A stretch of 64,000 bases of DNA from Hyphomicrobiales bacterium (GCA_900468535.1 UBTY01000011.1:38526-102525); one strand, 5' to 3'. Numbered from the stretch's first letter, positions 27,179 to 36,775 are shown. A program made the numbers and translations. Notes: a model not told the origin generated them from the sequence alone.

Positions 27179-27496
27179 TCAGGCCTCTTCGTCGCCGTCT
27201 TCGTCATCGGCCAGTTCGGCGATCGGGATCAGGAAAACGACGAACTCGTCGTCGATGGTGCGGGAGGGATCGTCGTCGAGTTCATAGGCGTGTTCGACTT
27301 CGCTGGCTTCTTCCGCAGCCGCTTTACGCAGGGTCAGCGCCGCCTTGCCGTCCCAGACCGGGCCGCCTTCCGTCTGCAGGATGGTCAGATCCTCGCGGAA
27401 GTCCTCGGCCTCGAAGAAATGCCGGGCGTCCTCGTCGTTGTGGGCGCGGAAGGATGCGATGGCCTTGCCGGCAACCTCGATGGTGAAATAGTCCAT
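27179..27496 (-). CDS. Conserved-looking acidic hypothetical protein
   Basis: A 105-residue, strongly acidic protein (MDYFTIEVAGKAIASFRAHN; many Asp/Glu, ending DDEDGDEEA). The N-terminal 50 residues look like a small alpha/beta domain, with FFEAEDFREDL. AAAGAG lies before ATG 27496. No family recognised. It follows gap by about 150 bases in the same direction, behind a terminator. Confidence 0.75.
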   Translation of the reverse strand: MDYFTIEVAGKAIASFRAHNDEDARHFFEAEDFREDLTILQTEGGPVWDGKAALTLRKAAAEEASEVEHAYELDDDPSRTIDDEFVVFLIPIAELADDEDGDEEA

Positions 27497-27598
27497 GGTA
27501 TTCTCTTTCGCTGATGAGTGGCTGCGACAGTACGGCGATCGGCACCGGGATGCCAGCCTTATCGCCAATGCCTGAGACGTGGTGATGACGTCAAAGGA

Positions 27599-27624
27599 AA
27601 AGCGGCCCGGTTTCCCGAGCCGCC
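27599..27624 (-). terminator. gap terminator
   Basis: A GC-rich stem of GGCGGC / GCCGC with one bulged pair and a GAAA loop, followed on the minus strand by TTTTCC, lies shortly after the gap stop. Confidence 0.75.
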
Positions 27625-27650
27625 TTCGATAGGTTTTGTTCGCGAGGACC

Positions 27651-28661
27651 TTAGATGGTCTTGGCGAAGGCGACAGCCGTGTCGGACATGCGGCTGGAGA
27701 AGCCCCATTCGTTATCGTACCAGGTGAGGATACGAACGAAGTTGCCTTCCATGACCTTGGTCTGGTCGGTTGCGAAGATCGACGAGTGGCTGTCGTGGTT
27801 GAAGTCGCGCGAAACCAGCGGCTCGTCGGTGAAGCCGAGGATGCCCTTCAGCTTGCCGTTCGCAGCAGACTTGATTGCTTCGTTGATTTCAGCAACCGAG
27901 GTGGCCTTCTTGGCAACGAACTTGAAGTCGACGACCGAGACGTTCGGGGTCGGAACGCGGATCGACGTGCCGTCGAGCTTGCCCTTCAGGTGCGGCAGAA
28001 CAAGGCCGACAGCCTTGGCAGCGCCGGTCGAGGTCGGGATCATGGACAGGGCTGCGGCGCGGGCGCGGTACAGGTCCTTGTGCATGGTGTCGAGCGTCGG
28101 CTGGTCGCCGGTGTAGGAGTGGATCGTGGTCATGAAGCCGTGGTCGATGCCGACCGCGTCATCGAGAACCTTCACGACCGGCACGAGGCAGTTCGTCGTG
28201 CAGGATGCGTTGGAAATGACCAGGTGCTCCTTGGTCAGCTGGTCGTGGTTGACGCCGAAAACGACGGTCAGGTCAGCGCCGTCGGCAGGTGCCGAAACGA
28301 TGACGCGCTTGGCGCCGGCCGTCAGGTGAGCGGCAGCCTTGTCGCGCGAGGTGAAGATGCCGGTGCATTCCATCGCGATATCGACGCCGAGTTCCTTGTG
28401 CGGCAGCTGTGCCGGGTCGCGAACGGCCGTAACCTTGATCGGCTTGCCGCCGCCAACGGTGATCGTGTCGCCTTCGACCTTCACTTCAGCCGGGAACTTG
28501 CCGTGGATGGAGTCGTAGCGCAGCAGGTGCGCGTTGGTCTCGACCGGGCCGAGGTCGTTGATGGCGACGACTTCGATGTCGGTGCGGCCGGATTCAACGA
28601 TGGCGCGGAGAACATTGCGGCCGATGCGGCCGAAGCCGTTGATGGCAACCTTTACAGTCAT
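27651..28661 (-). CDS. gap: Glyceraldehyde-3-phosphate dehydrogenase
   Basis: A 336-residue GAPDH. NAD loop INGFGRIGR at 6-14, catalytic Cys in [10 protein letters not shown] near 153, and His in IHSYTGDQ near 180 are intact. I take ATG 28661 ([10 protein letters not shown]) because GGGAG is nine bases before it; the ATG two codons upstream is too close to the ribosome site. It oxidises glyceraldehyde 3-phosphate. It lies 69 bases downstream of tkt, likely co-transcribed with it. Confidence 0.97.
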   Translation of the reverse strand: MTVKVAINGFGRIGRNVLRAIVESGRTDIEVVAINDLGPVETNAHLLRYDSIHGKFPAEVKVEGDTITVGGGKPIKVTAVRDPAQLPHKELGVDIAMECTGIFTSRDKAAAHLTAGAKRVIVSAPADGADLTVVFGVNHDQLTKEHLVISNASCTTNCLVPVVKVLDDAVGIDHGFMTTIHSYTGDQPTLDTMHKDLYRARAAALSMIPTSTGAAKAVGLVLPHLKGKLDGTSIRVPTPNVSVVDFKFVAKKATSVAEINEAIKSAANGKLKGILGFTDEPLVSRDFNHDSHSSIFATDQTKVMEGNFVRILTWYDNEWGFSSRMSDTAVAFAKTI

Positions 28662-28730
28662 GTGCATTCACTCCCTAGAGATGGGGCTTGCGGATTGAAA
28701 TGGAGAGCGCCGGAGCGCTCTCCTTGAAAC

Positions 28731-30704
28731 TCAGAGCTTTGCTTCTGCAGCAGCGACGACGGCGTCTGCGGTGATGCCGAAATGCTTGAAGACGTCCTTG
28801 GCCGGACCGGAAGCGCCGAAGCCCTTCATGCCGATGAACGTGCCTTCCGGACCGATGAACGCATCCCAGCCTTCGCGGACGGCGGCTTCAACGGCGATCT
28901 TGATCGGCGAGTTGCCCAGCACTTCCTTGCGATAGGCGTCCGGCTGTTCGAAGAACAGTTCGGTGCAGGGCACGGAAACGACACGGACGGTAACGCCCTT
29001 GGCTTCCAGCGTGGCGCGCGCAGCAACAGCGAGTTCGACTTCGGAGCCCGAAGCGAAGATCGTGACCTTAGCGTCGGCCTTGCCGGCCAGCGTGTAGGCG
29101 CCCTTCGTCGTCAGGTTCTCTTCCGAATATTCGGTACGAACAGTCGTCAGGTTCTGGCGCGTCAACGCCAGAGCGGTCGGGCGGTTCTTCGTCTTCAGCG
29201 CGATCTGCCACGCTTCCGCCGTCTCGGTGACATCAGCGGGACGGAAGACCAGAAGGTTCGGAACAGCGCGCAGGCTCGGGATCTGTTCGACCGGCTGGTG
29301 GGTGGGGCCGTCTTCGCCAACGCCGATCGAGTCATGCGTCAGGACGTGGACGACGCGGATACCCATGAGAGCGGCGAGGCGGATCGGAGGACGGCAATAA
29401 TCCGAGAAGATCATGAAGCCGCCGCCGTAGGGGATCAGGCCGCCGTGCAGCGAAATACCGTTCATGGCAGATGCCATGCCGTGTTCGCGGATGCCCCAGT
29501 GCATGTAGCGGCCGGAGAAATCCGTCGGCGTGATCGAGACCATCTGGCTGGTCTTGGTGTTGTTCGAAGGCGTCAGGTCGGCGGAGCCGCCGAGCGTTTC
29601 CGGCAGCAGGCCGTTGATGACTTCAAGCACATCCTCGGATGCCTTGCGGGTCGCGACGGTCGGCTTGGTCTCGACGATCTTCTTCTTGAGGTCGGCGATC
29701 GCGGCATCGAAGCCTGCAGGCAGGTCGCCAGCGAAGCGGCGGCTGAACTCTGCCTTGTGCTCGGACTTGGCGAGGCCCGCTTCCCACGACTTGACCAGTT
29801 CGACCGAGCGGCTGCCGGCTGCGCGCCATGCGTCCAGAACGTCCGACGGAACGACGAAAGGCTCGTATTCCCAGTTCAATGCCTTGCGGGTCGCGGCGAT
29901 TTCTTCCGCACCGAGCGGGTTGCCGTGAACCTTATGGGTGCCCTGCTTGTTCGGAGCGCCAAAGCCGATGATCGTCTTGCAGGCGATGAAGGTCGGACGG
30001 TCGGACTTGTGAGCGGCTTCGATGGCGGCCGCGATGGCGGCCTGGTCGTGACCGTCGATCTCGATCGTGTTCCAGTGAACAGCCTTGAAGCGGGCGATCT
30101 GGTCGGTCGAGTCAGACAGCGAGACAGCACCGTCGATGGTGATCGAGTTGTTGTCCCAGAAAAGGATCAGCTTGTTGAGCTTGAGGTGACCGGCAAGGGC
30201 GATCGCTTCATGGCTGATGCCTTCCATCAAGCAGCCGTCGCCGTTGATGACATAGGTGTAGTGGTCCTGAAGGTCCGCGCCGAACTCTTCGCGCAGCTTG
30301 CGCTCGGCGATCGCCATGCCGACGGCATTGGCAATGCCCTGGCCGAGCGGGCCGGTCGTGGTTTCGATGCCGGTCGCGTGGCCGTATTCCGGATGGCCGG
30401 CGGTCTTCGAGCCGAGCTGGCGGAACTGCTTGAGGTCCTCGACCGTCATGTCCGGGTAGCCGGTCAAGTAAAGCAGCGAGTAGAGCAGCATCGAGCCGTG
30501 GCCGGCCGAAAGAACGAAGCGGTCGCGGTTCGGCCAATGCGGCTTCTTTGGATCGAACTTCAGATATTTCGTAAAGAGAACCGTTGCCACGTCGGCCATG
30601 CCCATCGGCATGCCCGGATGGCCGGAATTGGCCTTTTCGACTGCATCCATGGCGAGGAAGCGGATCGCATTTGCCATCCGGTCGTTTTGTTCAGGAGAGG
30701 TCAT
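28731..30704 (-). CDS. tkt: Transketolase
   Basis: A 657-residue transketolase. TPP-binding [16 protein letters not shown] near 70, the [13 protein letters not shown] motif near 155, the proton-relay [10 protein letters not shown] near 410 and [16 protein letters not shown] near 465 are present. It transfers two-carbon units in the pentose phosphate pathway. I use ATG 30704 (MTSPEQND); an earlier frame start at 30743 lacks a ribosome site. It heads the tkt-gap pair. Confidence 0.96.
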   Translation of the reverse strand: MTSPEQNDRMANAIRFLAMDAVEKANSGHPGMPMGMADVATVLFTKYLKFDPKKPHWPNRDRFVLSAGHGSMLLYSLLYLTGYPDMTVEDLKQFRQLGSKTAGHPEYGHATGIETTTGPLGQGIANAVGMAIAERKLREEFGADLQDHYTYVINGDGCLMEGISHEAIALAGHLKLNKLILFWDNNSITIDGAVSLSDSTDQIARFKAVHWNTIEIDGHDQAAIAAAIEAAHKSDRPTFIACKTIIGFGAPNKQGTHKVHGNPLGAEEIAATRKALNWEYEPFVVPSDVLDAWRAAGSRSVELVKSWEAGLAKSEHKAEFSRRFAGDLPAGFDAAIADLKKKIVETKPTVATRKASEDVLEVINGLLPETLGGSADLTPSNNTKTSQMVSITPTDFSGRYMHWGIREHGMASAMNGISLHGGLIPYGGGFMIFSDYCRPPIRLAALMGIRVVHVLTHDSIGVGEDGPTHQPVEQIPSLRAVPNLLVFRPADVTETAEAWQIALKTKNRPTALALTRQNLTTVRTEYSEENLTTKGAYTLAGKADAKVTIFASGSEVELAVAARATLEAKGVTVRVVSVPCTELFFEQPDAYRKEVLGNSPIKIAVEAAVREGWDAFIGPEGTFIGMKGFGASGPAKDVFKHFGITADAVVAAAEAKL

Positions 30705-31038
30705 GGCTGTTCCACGGGTTCCGGTGTCGGGGGATGGCCTCAAGCCTTGTGGAGACCATCAATGAGAGCGGGTGACACATAGCAGTTGGATCGCCCAAGT
30801 CAATAAATTGCAGGCCAGTTTGGGCGAGGGTGCGACGATTTTTAACATTTGACCACTTATTTTTACAAAAGTGTAAAATTGGCGTAGTCTCAATGTCGGC
30901 TGCGTCATCCACAGAATGGCTGCGTGGATGGGTGCCACTTTTGTTGACGCGCAGTTGGCTAGCTGCATATCCTCTTCAAAACATTGGGTCGGCGCCGCAG
31001 TCCGATTCGCCAGTCTTGAACGGGGAACCGATAAAGAC
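30705..31038. other. Divergent control region, tkt / DUF4164-zapA
   Basis: A 334-base AT-rich region between divergent genes. It holds the dyad TTTTACA-AAAG-TGTAAAA (30861-30878) and a TTGACC element (30849-30854). No gene seen. Confidence 0.6.
30861..30878. promoter_or_regulatory. Perfect dyad between tkt and DUF4164-zapA
   Basis: TTTTACA-AAAG-TGTAAAA, 7-bp arms, lies about 155 bases before either start. A candidate operator for one or both divergent transcripts. Confidence 0.45.
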
Positions 31039-31314
31039 ATGACGCCTACAGGCACTATCATCGAAGCAGCCTTGAAAGAGCTGCGACAGGCTGTTTCCGG
31101 CCTCGAAAACGCTGTCGACGTTCGTTTCGAGCGTCAGCGCGAGAGCGGCGAGATCGAAAGCGAAGTCCGTCGCGTGCATGCCGATCGTTCGAAGCTCGCA
31201 CAGGAGCTCGATCAGGCGGAGTTTCGGGCGAACCGGCTGGAAGAGGTTAACCGCGAAGTTTCGCGGCGGCTGGTGACGGCGATGGAAACGATCCGCGCGG
31301 TCCTCGACCGCTAG
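31039..31314 (+). CDS. DUF4164 coiled-coil protein
   Basis: A 91-residue, almost entirely helical, charged protein with heptads (AALKELRQAVSGLENAVD; KLAQELDQAEFRANRLEE), matching the DUF4164 family. ATG 31039 is preceded by GGGGAACCG. It sits 13 bases before zapA and is likely its co-transcribed partner; a division role such as a ZapB-like partner is an inference. Confidence 0.85.
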   Translation: MTPTGTIIEAALKELRQAVSGLENAVDVRFERQRESGEIESEVRRVHADRSKLAQELDQAEFRANRLEEVNREVSRRLVTAMETIRAVLDR

Positions 31315-31327
31315 CAGGGAAATAGGA

Positions 31328-31705
31328 ATGGCGCAGGTAACGGTAACGATCGACGGCAAGGCCTACCGAATGGCCTGCGAGGAAGGTCAAGAGGATCACC
31401 TGACGGATCTCGCGACCCGCTTCGACCGTTACGTCGGGCACCTCAAGAGCCAGTTCGGCGAGATCGGAGACCTCCGGATCACCGTTATGGCCGGCATCAT
31501 GATCATGGACGAGATTTCCGAACTGACGCGACGCGTCGCGCACCTCGAGTCCGAACTTGAGGCGCTGCGCGGCAATCGCGATAACGTGCTTGCCGCGACT
31601 GCCCGAACAGAGGAAAGCATCGCTGCCGCGATCGTCGAGATGACCGGCCATATCCGCGGAATTACCGACAAGCTGACCGGTCGCGCTTCGGCCGAACTGA
31701 ACTAG
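31328..31705 (+). CDS. zapA: Cell-division protein ZapA
   Basis: A 125-residue ZapA: N-terminal domain VTVTIDGKAYRMACEEGQEDHL, then LAARFD-type (here LATRFDRYV) and a long C-terminal coiled coil. ZapA bundles FtsZ filaments at midcell. The 6S RNA gene directly downstream repeats the E. coli zapA-ssrS order, which supports both calls. Confidence 0.92.
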   Translation: MAQVTVTIDGKAYRMACEEGQEDHLTDLATRFDRYVGHLKSQFGEIGDLRITVMAGIMIMDEISELTRRVAHLESELEALRGNRDNVLAATARTEESIAAAIVEMTGHIRGITDKLTGRASAELN

Positions 31706-31756
31706 ATAATAAATTGAGGGCGCCTCTGCGGAGCCTCTGGCGCACCCTGGTGATCG

Positions 31757-31768
31757 GTCTTATATAGA
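31757..31768 (+). promoter_or_regulatory. 6S RNA promoter -10 region
   Basis: CTTATATAG around 31759-31767 gives a TATATA -10 just before the closing stem of the 6S RNA. No clear -35 is seen. Confidence 0.45.
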
Positions 31769-31931
31769 GGTGCGATCTGCGCCTCTCGACAGGAACCACA
31801 ATCCCTGGGGCCATACTCGATCCAAAGGGAGCTGTCCCTGACCAGGCTCGTGGGCCTGGACATATGGCGCCCACCTACGTTTGTAGGCACCCAGGATCGT
31901 AAACCTCCATCGGTTGCCGCGGATCGCACTC
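31769..31931 (+). ncRNA. ssrS: 6S RNA
   Basis: A regulatory RNA of about 163 bases that sequesters the housekeeping RNA polymerase. The ends form a closing stem: GTGCGATC (31770-31777) with GATCGCAC (31922-31929), extended to about 12 bp. An apical hairpin CCAGGC-TCGTGG-GCCTGG (31842-31859) and a side hairpin CCTAC-GTTT-GTAGG fill the rest, with an open central bulge. Position after zapA is the classic ssrS location. A T-rich stretch follows. Exact ends are approximate. Confidence 0.85.
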
Positions 31932-32090
31932 TTTCCTTTTTCAGTCTCTGCATTGTTGGCTTCGACGGCCCCCGCCGACGCAATCCAGCTATGCGCTCTC
32001 CGCAATTCGCTGTCTATTTGGCGACGTTGCTTGCCGCTGCGTTGTCGCCAGGCATCTTTTCGCCAGTTGGCTGGTGATTCAGGCGTTTGG

Positions 32091-32105
32091 TTAACGCTTG
32101 CTTAA
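32091..32105. promoter_or_regulatory. CtrA box downstream of 6S RNA
   Basis: TTAA-CGCTTGC-TTAA, followed by C, is the third full CtrA site in the window. It is about 235 bases before the DUF1127 ATG; target unclear. Confidence 0.5.
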
Positions 32106-32242
32106 CAAGTAGCCCGAGCGCTCAACGGTTGGGCTCCGTTGACTGCAGCCTGCCGCAGACTGCGCTGGTTTGCTCAGAAATTAATCATGCAGAAATAAGC
32201 TATGCGTTTTGCGCATTGATGGGTTGCCATCTTGGCGCTGTT

Positions 32243-32267
32243 GCGAGCATCGCTGCTCGCTTATATT
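32243..32267 (+). promoter_or_regulatory. Dyad plus -10-like element before the DUF1127 gene
   Basis: GCGAGCA-TCGC-TGCTCGC is directly followed by TTATATT, a possible -10, 73 bases before the ATG. Possibly operator and promoter. Confidence 0.4.
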
Positions 32268-32339
32268 CGCCTCAACAGATGAACAACGGCGCCACGAACT
32301 GGCAGCCGAAACCGACAAGCCCTAGGAAAGGGGATTATC

Positions 32340-32486
32340 ATGAACGTAGCACGCTCTTTCAATAACTGGCGCAAGTTCCGTCAGACCGTTTCTGAACTCG
32401 GCCGTATGTCGAACCGCGAACTCCACGACCTCGGCATCGACCGCGCTGACATCAGCCGCGTAGCACGCGAGGCTGTCGGCCGCTAA
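32340..32486 (+). CDS. DUF1127 arginine-rich small protein
   Basis: A 48-residue protein (MNVARSFNNWRKFRQTVSEL; then MSNRELHDLGIDRADI), a typical DUF1127 member of about 50 residues. AGGAAAGGGG precedes ATG 32340. In Agrobacterium and Rhodobacter such proteins affect RNA turnover and nutrient responses, which is family knowledge, not evident here. A strong terminator follows. Confidence 0.92.
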   Translation: MNVARSFNNWRKFRQTVSELGRMSNRELHDLGIDRADISRVAREAVGR

Positions 32487-32514
32487 TAGGCTGAAGCAGA
32501 TATTACTATCCTAT

Positions 32515-32549
32515 CGAAAACGCCCGCTGTATCGCAGCGGGCGTTTTCG
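32515..32549 (+). terminator. DUF1127 terminator
   Basis: A 15-bp perfect stem (CGAAAACGCCCGCTG) with a five-base loop, its second arm ending in TTTTCG, lies 28 bases after the stop. Confidence 0.9.
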
Positions 32550-32593
32550 TTTGCCGTGACGGTTTTTGTTGCGCGGCGGTCCATCGCGGCGAT

Positions 32594-33193
32594 ATGCCAA
32601 TCGGCATGTTTGCATTGGAACGCATCGAAAGCCTCGAGCAGATCATCAAGAAGAGTCGTTTCCGCGCGATCGCGGCGCCTGTCACCTCCGAGCAGGCGGC
32701 CAAGGATTTCCTGGCGAACCATGCCGATGCCGGTGCCAACCACAATTGCTGGGCCTGGCGTATCGGTCAGGCCTACCGCTTCAGCGACGATGGCGAACCC
32801 AGCGGAACAGCAGGCAAACCGATTCTGCAGGCGATAGACGGTCAATCTCTGGATAACGTTGCGGTCGTCGTCACACGCTGGTTCGGTGGCGTGCTGCTCG
32901 GGACCGGTGGGCTGATCCGTGCCTATGGCGGAACGGCTGCCGCCTGCCTGCGCGCCGCATCGATCATCGAACTGATACCGACGCTCGACGCCGCCATCAC
33001 CGTTCAATTTTCCGATCTTGCTCTGGTGAAGGCCAGGCTGGCGGCTTTTCCTTCCGTGCGAATCGTTCGGGAAACCTTTCTCGACGCCGGTGCCGAGATG
33101 GTCCTGACAGTGCCGCAGGCGAGTGCCGCAGAGATCGCGCTGACGCTTGCAGATGCCACGAGCGGTCGCGTTGTGCTTGCCCCGGAAAACTGA
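32594..33193 (+). CDS. YigZ/IMPACT family protein
   Basis: A 199-residue protein of the UPF0029/IMPACT family: IKKSRFRAIAAPV, HNCWAWRIG, SDDGEPSGTAGKPIL and VVTRWFGGVLLGTGGLIRAYG are the signature. A C-terminal DUF1949-like domain follows. Function in bacteria is unsettled. The start is uncertain between ATG 32594 and ATG 32606, neither having a good ribosome site. Confidence 0.88.
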   Translation: MPIGMFALERIESLEQIIKKSRFRAIAAPVTSEQAAKDFLANHADAGANHNCWAWRIGQAYRFSDDGEPSGTAGKPILQAIDGQSLDNVAVVVTRWFGGVLLGTGGLIRAYGGTAAACLRAASIIELIPTLDAAITVQFSDLALVKARLAAFPSVRIVRETFLDAGAEMVLTVPQASAAEIALTLADATSGRVVLAPEN

Positions 33194-33320
33194 GCGGATG
33201 TGGGGTCGACCTCGATGCGACGATCAATTCGCTCGAATGTGACGGAGACTTCGCTTGCTTGCTGCACTGCGAGTGCTAATTTCGGCAATCATATCGATTT
33301 AATTCGCAGGAGATTTTGAG

Positions 33321-34340
33321 ATGCAGCTTGGCATGGTAGGTTTGGGCCGGATGGGCAACTACATGGTCCAGCGTTTGATGCGCGACGGCCATGAGTGCGT
33401 CGTTTACGACGCCAAGCCCGAAAATGTGGCCGATCTCGTTGGCAGGGGCGCTGAAGGCAGTGCTTCTCTGGAAGAGTTTGTTTCCAAGCTTGCGCGTCCG
33501 CGCGCCGTTTGGCTGATGCTGCCGGCGGCGATCACCGACAAGGTGATTGCCCAGCTCGTGCCGCTGCTGCACGACGACGATATCATCATAGACGGCGGCA
33601 ACTCCTATTATCACGACGATATCAGGCGCGGCGCGGAGCTGATCACGAAGGGCATCCACTACGTCGATGTCGGAACCAGCGGCGGTGTTTTCGGCCTCGA
33701 GCGCGGCTATTGCCTGATGATCGGTGGCGAGAAGGGCATAGTCCAGTCGCTGTCGCCGATCTTCGCGTCGCTCGCACCGGGCGAGGGCGATGTCCCGCCA
33801 TCGGCGAACAGGGATGCGCAGCCCACGAGCACCGCCGAGAAGGGATACCTGCATTGCGGTCCTCACGGTGCCGGCCACTTTGTCAAGATGGTCCACAACG
33901 GCATCGAATACGGTCTGATGGCCGCTTATGCCGAAGGGTTCAACATTCTGAAGCATGCCAATATCGGTTCCGGCTCGCAGGAAGCAGACGCCGAGACCGC
34001 TCCGCTGGCGCATCCCGAGTACTACCGCTACGACTTCAATCTGCAGGACGTGGCCGAGGTATGGCGGCGCGGTAGCGTGATCACGTCCTGGCTGCTCGAT
34101 CTGACGTCGGATGCGTTGCACGTCGATCCCGGCCTTGCCAAATATGCTGGCCGCGTGTCCGATTCCGGCGAAGGCCGTTGGACGATCATGGCAGCAATCG
34201 ATGAGAGCGTGCCGACCCCGGTTCTAAGCGCGGCTCTCTACGGTCGCTTCTCGTCCCGCGACAACGATGAATTCGCCAACAAGGTCCTTTCGGCGATGCG
34301 TGCCGGCTTCGGCGGCCACGTCGAAAAGCCGAAAGCATAA
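33321..34340 (+). CDS. gnd: 6-phosphogluconate dehydrogenase, short type
   Basis: A 339-residue decarboxylating dehydrogenase of the short (YqeC/GntZ-like) class, about 130 residues shorter than E. coli Gnd. Cofactor loop MVGLGRMGNYMVQRL at 5-19, IIIDGGNSYYHDD near 90, GTSGGVFGLERG near 117 and KMVHNGIEYGLMAAYAEG near 192 are visible. It oxidises 6-phosphogluconate, likely NAD-preferring. AGGAG precedes the ATG; a strong terminator follows. Confidence 0.94.
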   Translation: MQLGMVGLGRMGNYMVQRLMRDGHECVVYDAKPENVADLVGRGAEGSASLEEFVSKLARPRAVWLMLPAAITDKVIAQLVPLLHDDDIIIDGGNSYYHDDIRRGAELITKGIHYVDVGTSGGVFGLERGYCLMIGGEKGIVQSLSPIFASLAPGEGDVPPSANRDAQPTSTAEKGYLHCGPHGAGHFVKMVHNGIEYGLMAAYAEGFNILKHANIGSGSQEADAETAPLAHPEYYRYDFNLQDVAEVWRRGSVITSWLLDLTSDALHVDPGLAKYAGRVSDSGEGRWTIMAAIDESVPTPVLSAALYGRFSSRDNDEFANKVLSAMRAGFGGHVEKPKA

Positions 34341-34364
34341 ACCATTCGTTCTAAAGGCTTATCG

Positions 34365-34396
34365 AGCCCGCTCAGTGCGCACTGAGCGGGCTTTTC
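34365..34396 (+). terminator. gnd terminator
   Basis: A 28-base perfect palindrome (AGCCCGCTCAGTGC and its complement) followed by TTTTC lies 25 bases after the gnd stop. Confidence 0.93.
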
Positions 34397-34444
34397 TTTC
34401 GCGCGGTCCGATATAAGCTGAAGGTTCAGGTCGGAGGGTGACGA

Positions 34445-36553
34445 ATGGCCGTTAAGTTCTATGCGCGCGCTTTGCTGCGGTTTTTCCTGTTGATCGTTGG
34501 TCTCGCCGTAACTGCAAGCGCGTCGGCGCAAACGGCCGCTCCCGCCGCCGATCAGGCACCGCCCGCCGAAGTCCGCCAGATGCTGCAGTTGATGCAGACG
34601 CCGCAGGTCAAGCAGTGGATGGCGACGCAGATGCAGCCCGCCCCCTCGACCGATGCTGCAGCGCCTGCCGACCAGATGTCGGTGTTGTCGACGTTTTTCG
34701 GCCATGCGCGCCATCATCTCAACATGGTCTCCGACGCGGCGATGGAGCTGCCGGAGGAGTTGGAGAATGCCTCCGGCCTCGTTGAACGCGACATCGAGCC
34801 CACCGGTTGGTCGTGGGTCAGCATCGAGGTGCTCGTGCTGCTTCTCGCGGGGCCGGTGGTCGAGCTGCTTTTCCGGATGATCGTACCGAAACCGAGAATC
34901 CGCCGGCCGGATGGTGAGGTAACGACGGTTGCGCACCATGCCGCCGCCAATCTGATCTATCGCATCGTGCCGGCGCTTGTCTTCGTGGTGGCAACCTTCA
35001 TTGCGCTGGCCGCCATCAACTGGCCGCCGCTGACCCAATCCATGGCGATCGCACTTGCGATCGCGCTTATCGTGGCGCGGCTTACGATATCGCTGGGGCG
35101 CCTGCTGGTGGCGCTCGTCACTCTGCCCAAGCCTGACGGCGAGCGCCAGGTCTCGCGGGCGACGGCGCTTTTCTGGTTTCGACGCTCCGCGGTCTTCATC
35201 ATCTATTTTGCTTTCGGCTGGGTCGTGATCCAGATGCTGGCGCGTCTCGGGTTCTCGATGGGGTCACGCTATCTCGCGGCCTATGTGCTGGGTATCGGCC
35301 TGTTCCTGATCGCGACCGAGGCGGTCTGGTCGCGCCCGGCGGAGGGCGGCCACAAGAGCACGACGGCTTCGTGGCTGCTGACGGTGTGCTTCCTTCTTCT
35401 CTGGGGATTGTGGGTGGCAGGTTTCAACCTGCTGCTCTGGATTGGCATCTATTTGCTGCTCTTGCCGCGCGCGCTTTCGGTCGCAACGCTTGCTGTCCGC
35501 TCGCTGCATCAGGCGGAGGCAGGCTTCCTGGCAAAACGGCGGATCGCGACCGTGCTGCTCGACAGAGGTGTGCGTGCGCTGATCATCGCTGCCGCGGCGG
35601 TCTGGCTCGGACGTATCCTCGGGTTCGCTGCCGACAGAATGGCGGCCGGGGACACGATGGTTGATCGCATCGTCCGCGGTTCGATCGGCGGGATCGTTAT
35701 CCTGCTTGCGGCTGACCTGCTGTGGCATCTGGCTCGAGCCTACATCAACAGCCGGCTCGACGATGCACCGCTCGAGGGCGCCATCAACGACGAGGACCGG
35801 GCAAGGCGCGCGCGGCTTCAGACCCTGCTTCCGATCTTCCGCAATATTCTTGCCGTGGTGATCGCCGTCATTGCCGTACTGATGGTCTTGTCGGGTCTCG
35901 GCATCGAGATCGGACCGCTGATCGCCGGTGCCGGTGTGGTTGGCGTGGCTGTCGGCTTCGGAGCACAAACGATCGTCAAGGACGTTATCAGCGGCATGTT
36001 CTATCTCTGGGACGATGCCTTCCGTGTTGGGGAATATATCGAGAGTGGCAGCCACAAGGGCGTGGTCGAGGCCTTCAGCCTCCGCTCGGTCCGGCTCCGG
36101 CATCACCGTGGGCCTTTGACAACGGTGCCGTTTGGCGAGCTCGGAGCGGTGCGCAATCTCAACCGCGACTGGACGATCGACAAGATCACGCTGAACGTCA
36201 CTTACGATACGGACCTCGTGAAGGCAAAGAAGGTGATCAAGCAGATCGGCCAGCAACTGCTCGACAATCCTGATTACAGCCCGCACATCATCGAAACGCT
36301 GAAGATGAAGGGCGTGGAGCAGTTCGGCGAATTTGCGATCCAGATAAGGGTTGCGATGATGACGAAACCCGGTGAACAGTTCGTCATCCGCCGCAACGCC
36401 CTGGCAATGATCCGCAATGCCTTCAAGGAGAATGGCATCGAATTCGCGGTGCCGACGGTGCAGGTCTCCGGCGAAGGACGCGATTCTGAGGCACGGGCGG
36501 CTGCCGCACGGTTCGCCTCGCAGCATCCAGATCCCGGTCAGGCGAGCGCATAG
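34445..36553 (+). CDS. Large mechanosensitive channel of the MscS family
   Basis: A 702-residue protein with a signal peptide (1-28, ending ASASAQ), a periplasmic region of about 100 residues, about ten hydrophobic segments, and the MscS core: pore helix GAGVVGVAVGFGAQTIVKD near 500 followed by the beta domain VGEYIESGSHKGVVEAFSLR and C-terminal alpha/beta domain. It should open under membrane tension. GGAGGG precedes the ATG. Confidence 0.9.
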   Translation: MAVKFYARALLRFFLLIVGLAVTASASAQTAAPAADQAPPAEVRQMLQLMQTPQVKQWMATQMQPAPSTDAAAPADQMSVLSTFFGHARHHLNMVSDAAMELPEELENASGLVERDIEPTGWSWVSIEVLVLLLAGPVVELLFRMIVPKPRIRRPDGEVTTVAHHAAANLIYRIVPALVFVVATFIALAAINWPPLTQSMAIALAIALIVARLTISLGRLLVALVTLPKPDGERQVSRATALFWFRRSAVFIIYFAFGWVVIQMLARLGFSMGSRYLAAYVLGIGLFLIATEAVWSRPAEGGHKSTTASWLLTVCFLLLWGLWVAGFNLLLWIGIYLLLLPRALSVATLAVRSLHQAEAGFLAKRRIATVLLDRGVRALIIAAAAVWLGRILGFAADRMAAGDTMVDRIVRGSIGGIVILLAADLLWHLARAYINSRLDDAPLEGAINDEDRARRARLQTLLPIFRNILAVVIAVIAVLMVLSGLGIEIGPLIAGAGVVGVAVGFGAQTIVKDVISGMFYLWDDAFRVGEYIESGSHKGVVEAFSLRSVRLRHHRGPLTTVPFGELGAVRNLNRDWTIDKITLNVTYDTDLVKAKKVIKQIGQQLLDNPDYSPHIIETLKMKGVEQFGEFAIQIRVAMMTKPGEQFVIRRNALAMIRNAFKENGIEFAVPTVQVSGEGRDSEARAAAARFASQHPDPGQASA

Positions 36554-36719
36554 TGTCGCAGGTTTGCCGGCGGTTTGGCGCCGCAGCCTGCAGACCTTAC
36601 GAAAATGCAATGTAACGAGAGCCCCGATCGCGCCAAAAATGCCCCAATTGCAGATGATGCAGACGTCGACAAGCGGCGCTGGGGTAGCGCGGCGGGTGGT
36701 CTAGGACCGCTGGCCGGTT

Positions 36720-36739
36720 ATGTTACGTATTCGAAACAT
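36720..36739. promoter_or_regulatory. Imperfect dyad before mprF
   Basis: ATGTTACG-TATT-CGAAACAT has 8-bp arms with one mismatch, about 40 bases before the mprF start. The Rhizobium gene is acid-inducible, so an operator here is plausible. Confidence 0.4.
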
Positions 36740-36775
36740 GATTCCCGCTAAGATGGAATATTGCGACGTTACGAG

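Larger units (their letters stand above)
31932..32339. other. Intergenic region between 6S RNA and DUF1127
   Basis: About 400 bases with no convincing gene (short frames such as 31991-32077 look accidental). It carries a CtrA box (32091-32105), a perfect dyad GCGAGCA-TCGC-TGCTCGC (32243-32260) and a TATATT immediately after it. Confidence 0.55.

Noticed and set aside
31850..32105. Short plus-strand frames after zapA
   Set aside because: They overlap the 6S RNA and have no ribosome site; the RNA explains the sequence.
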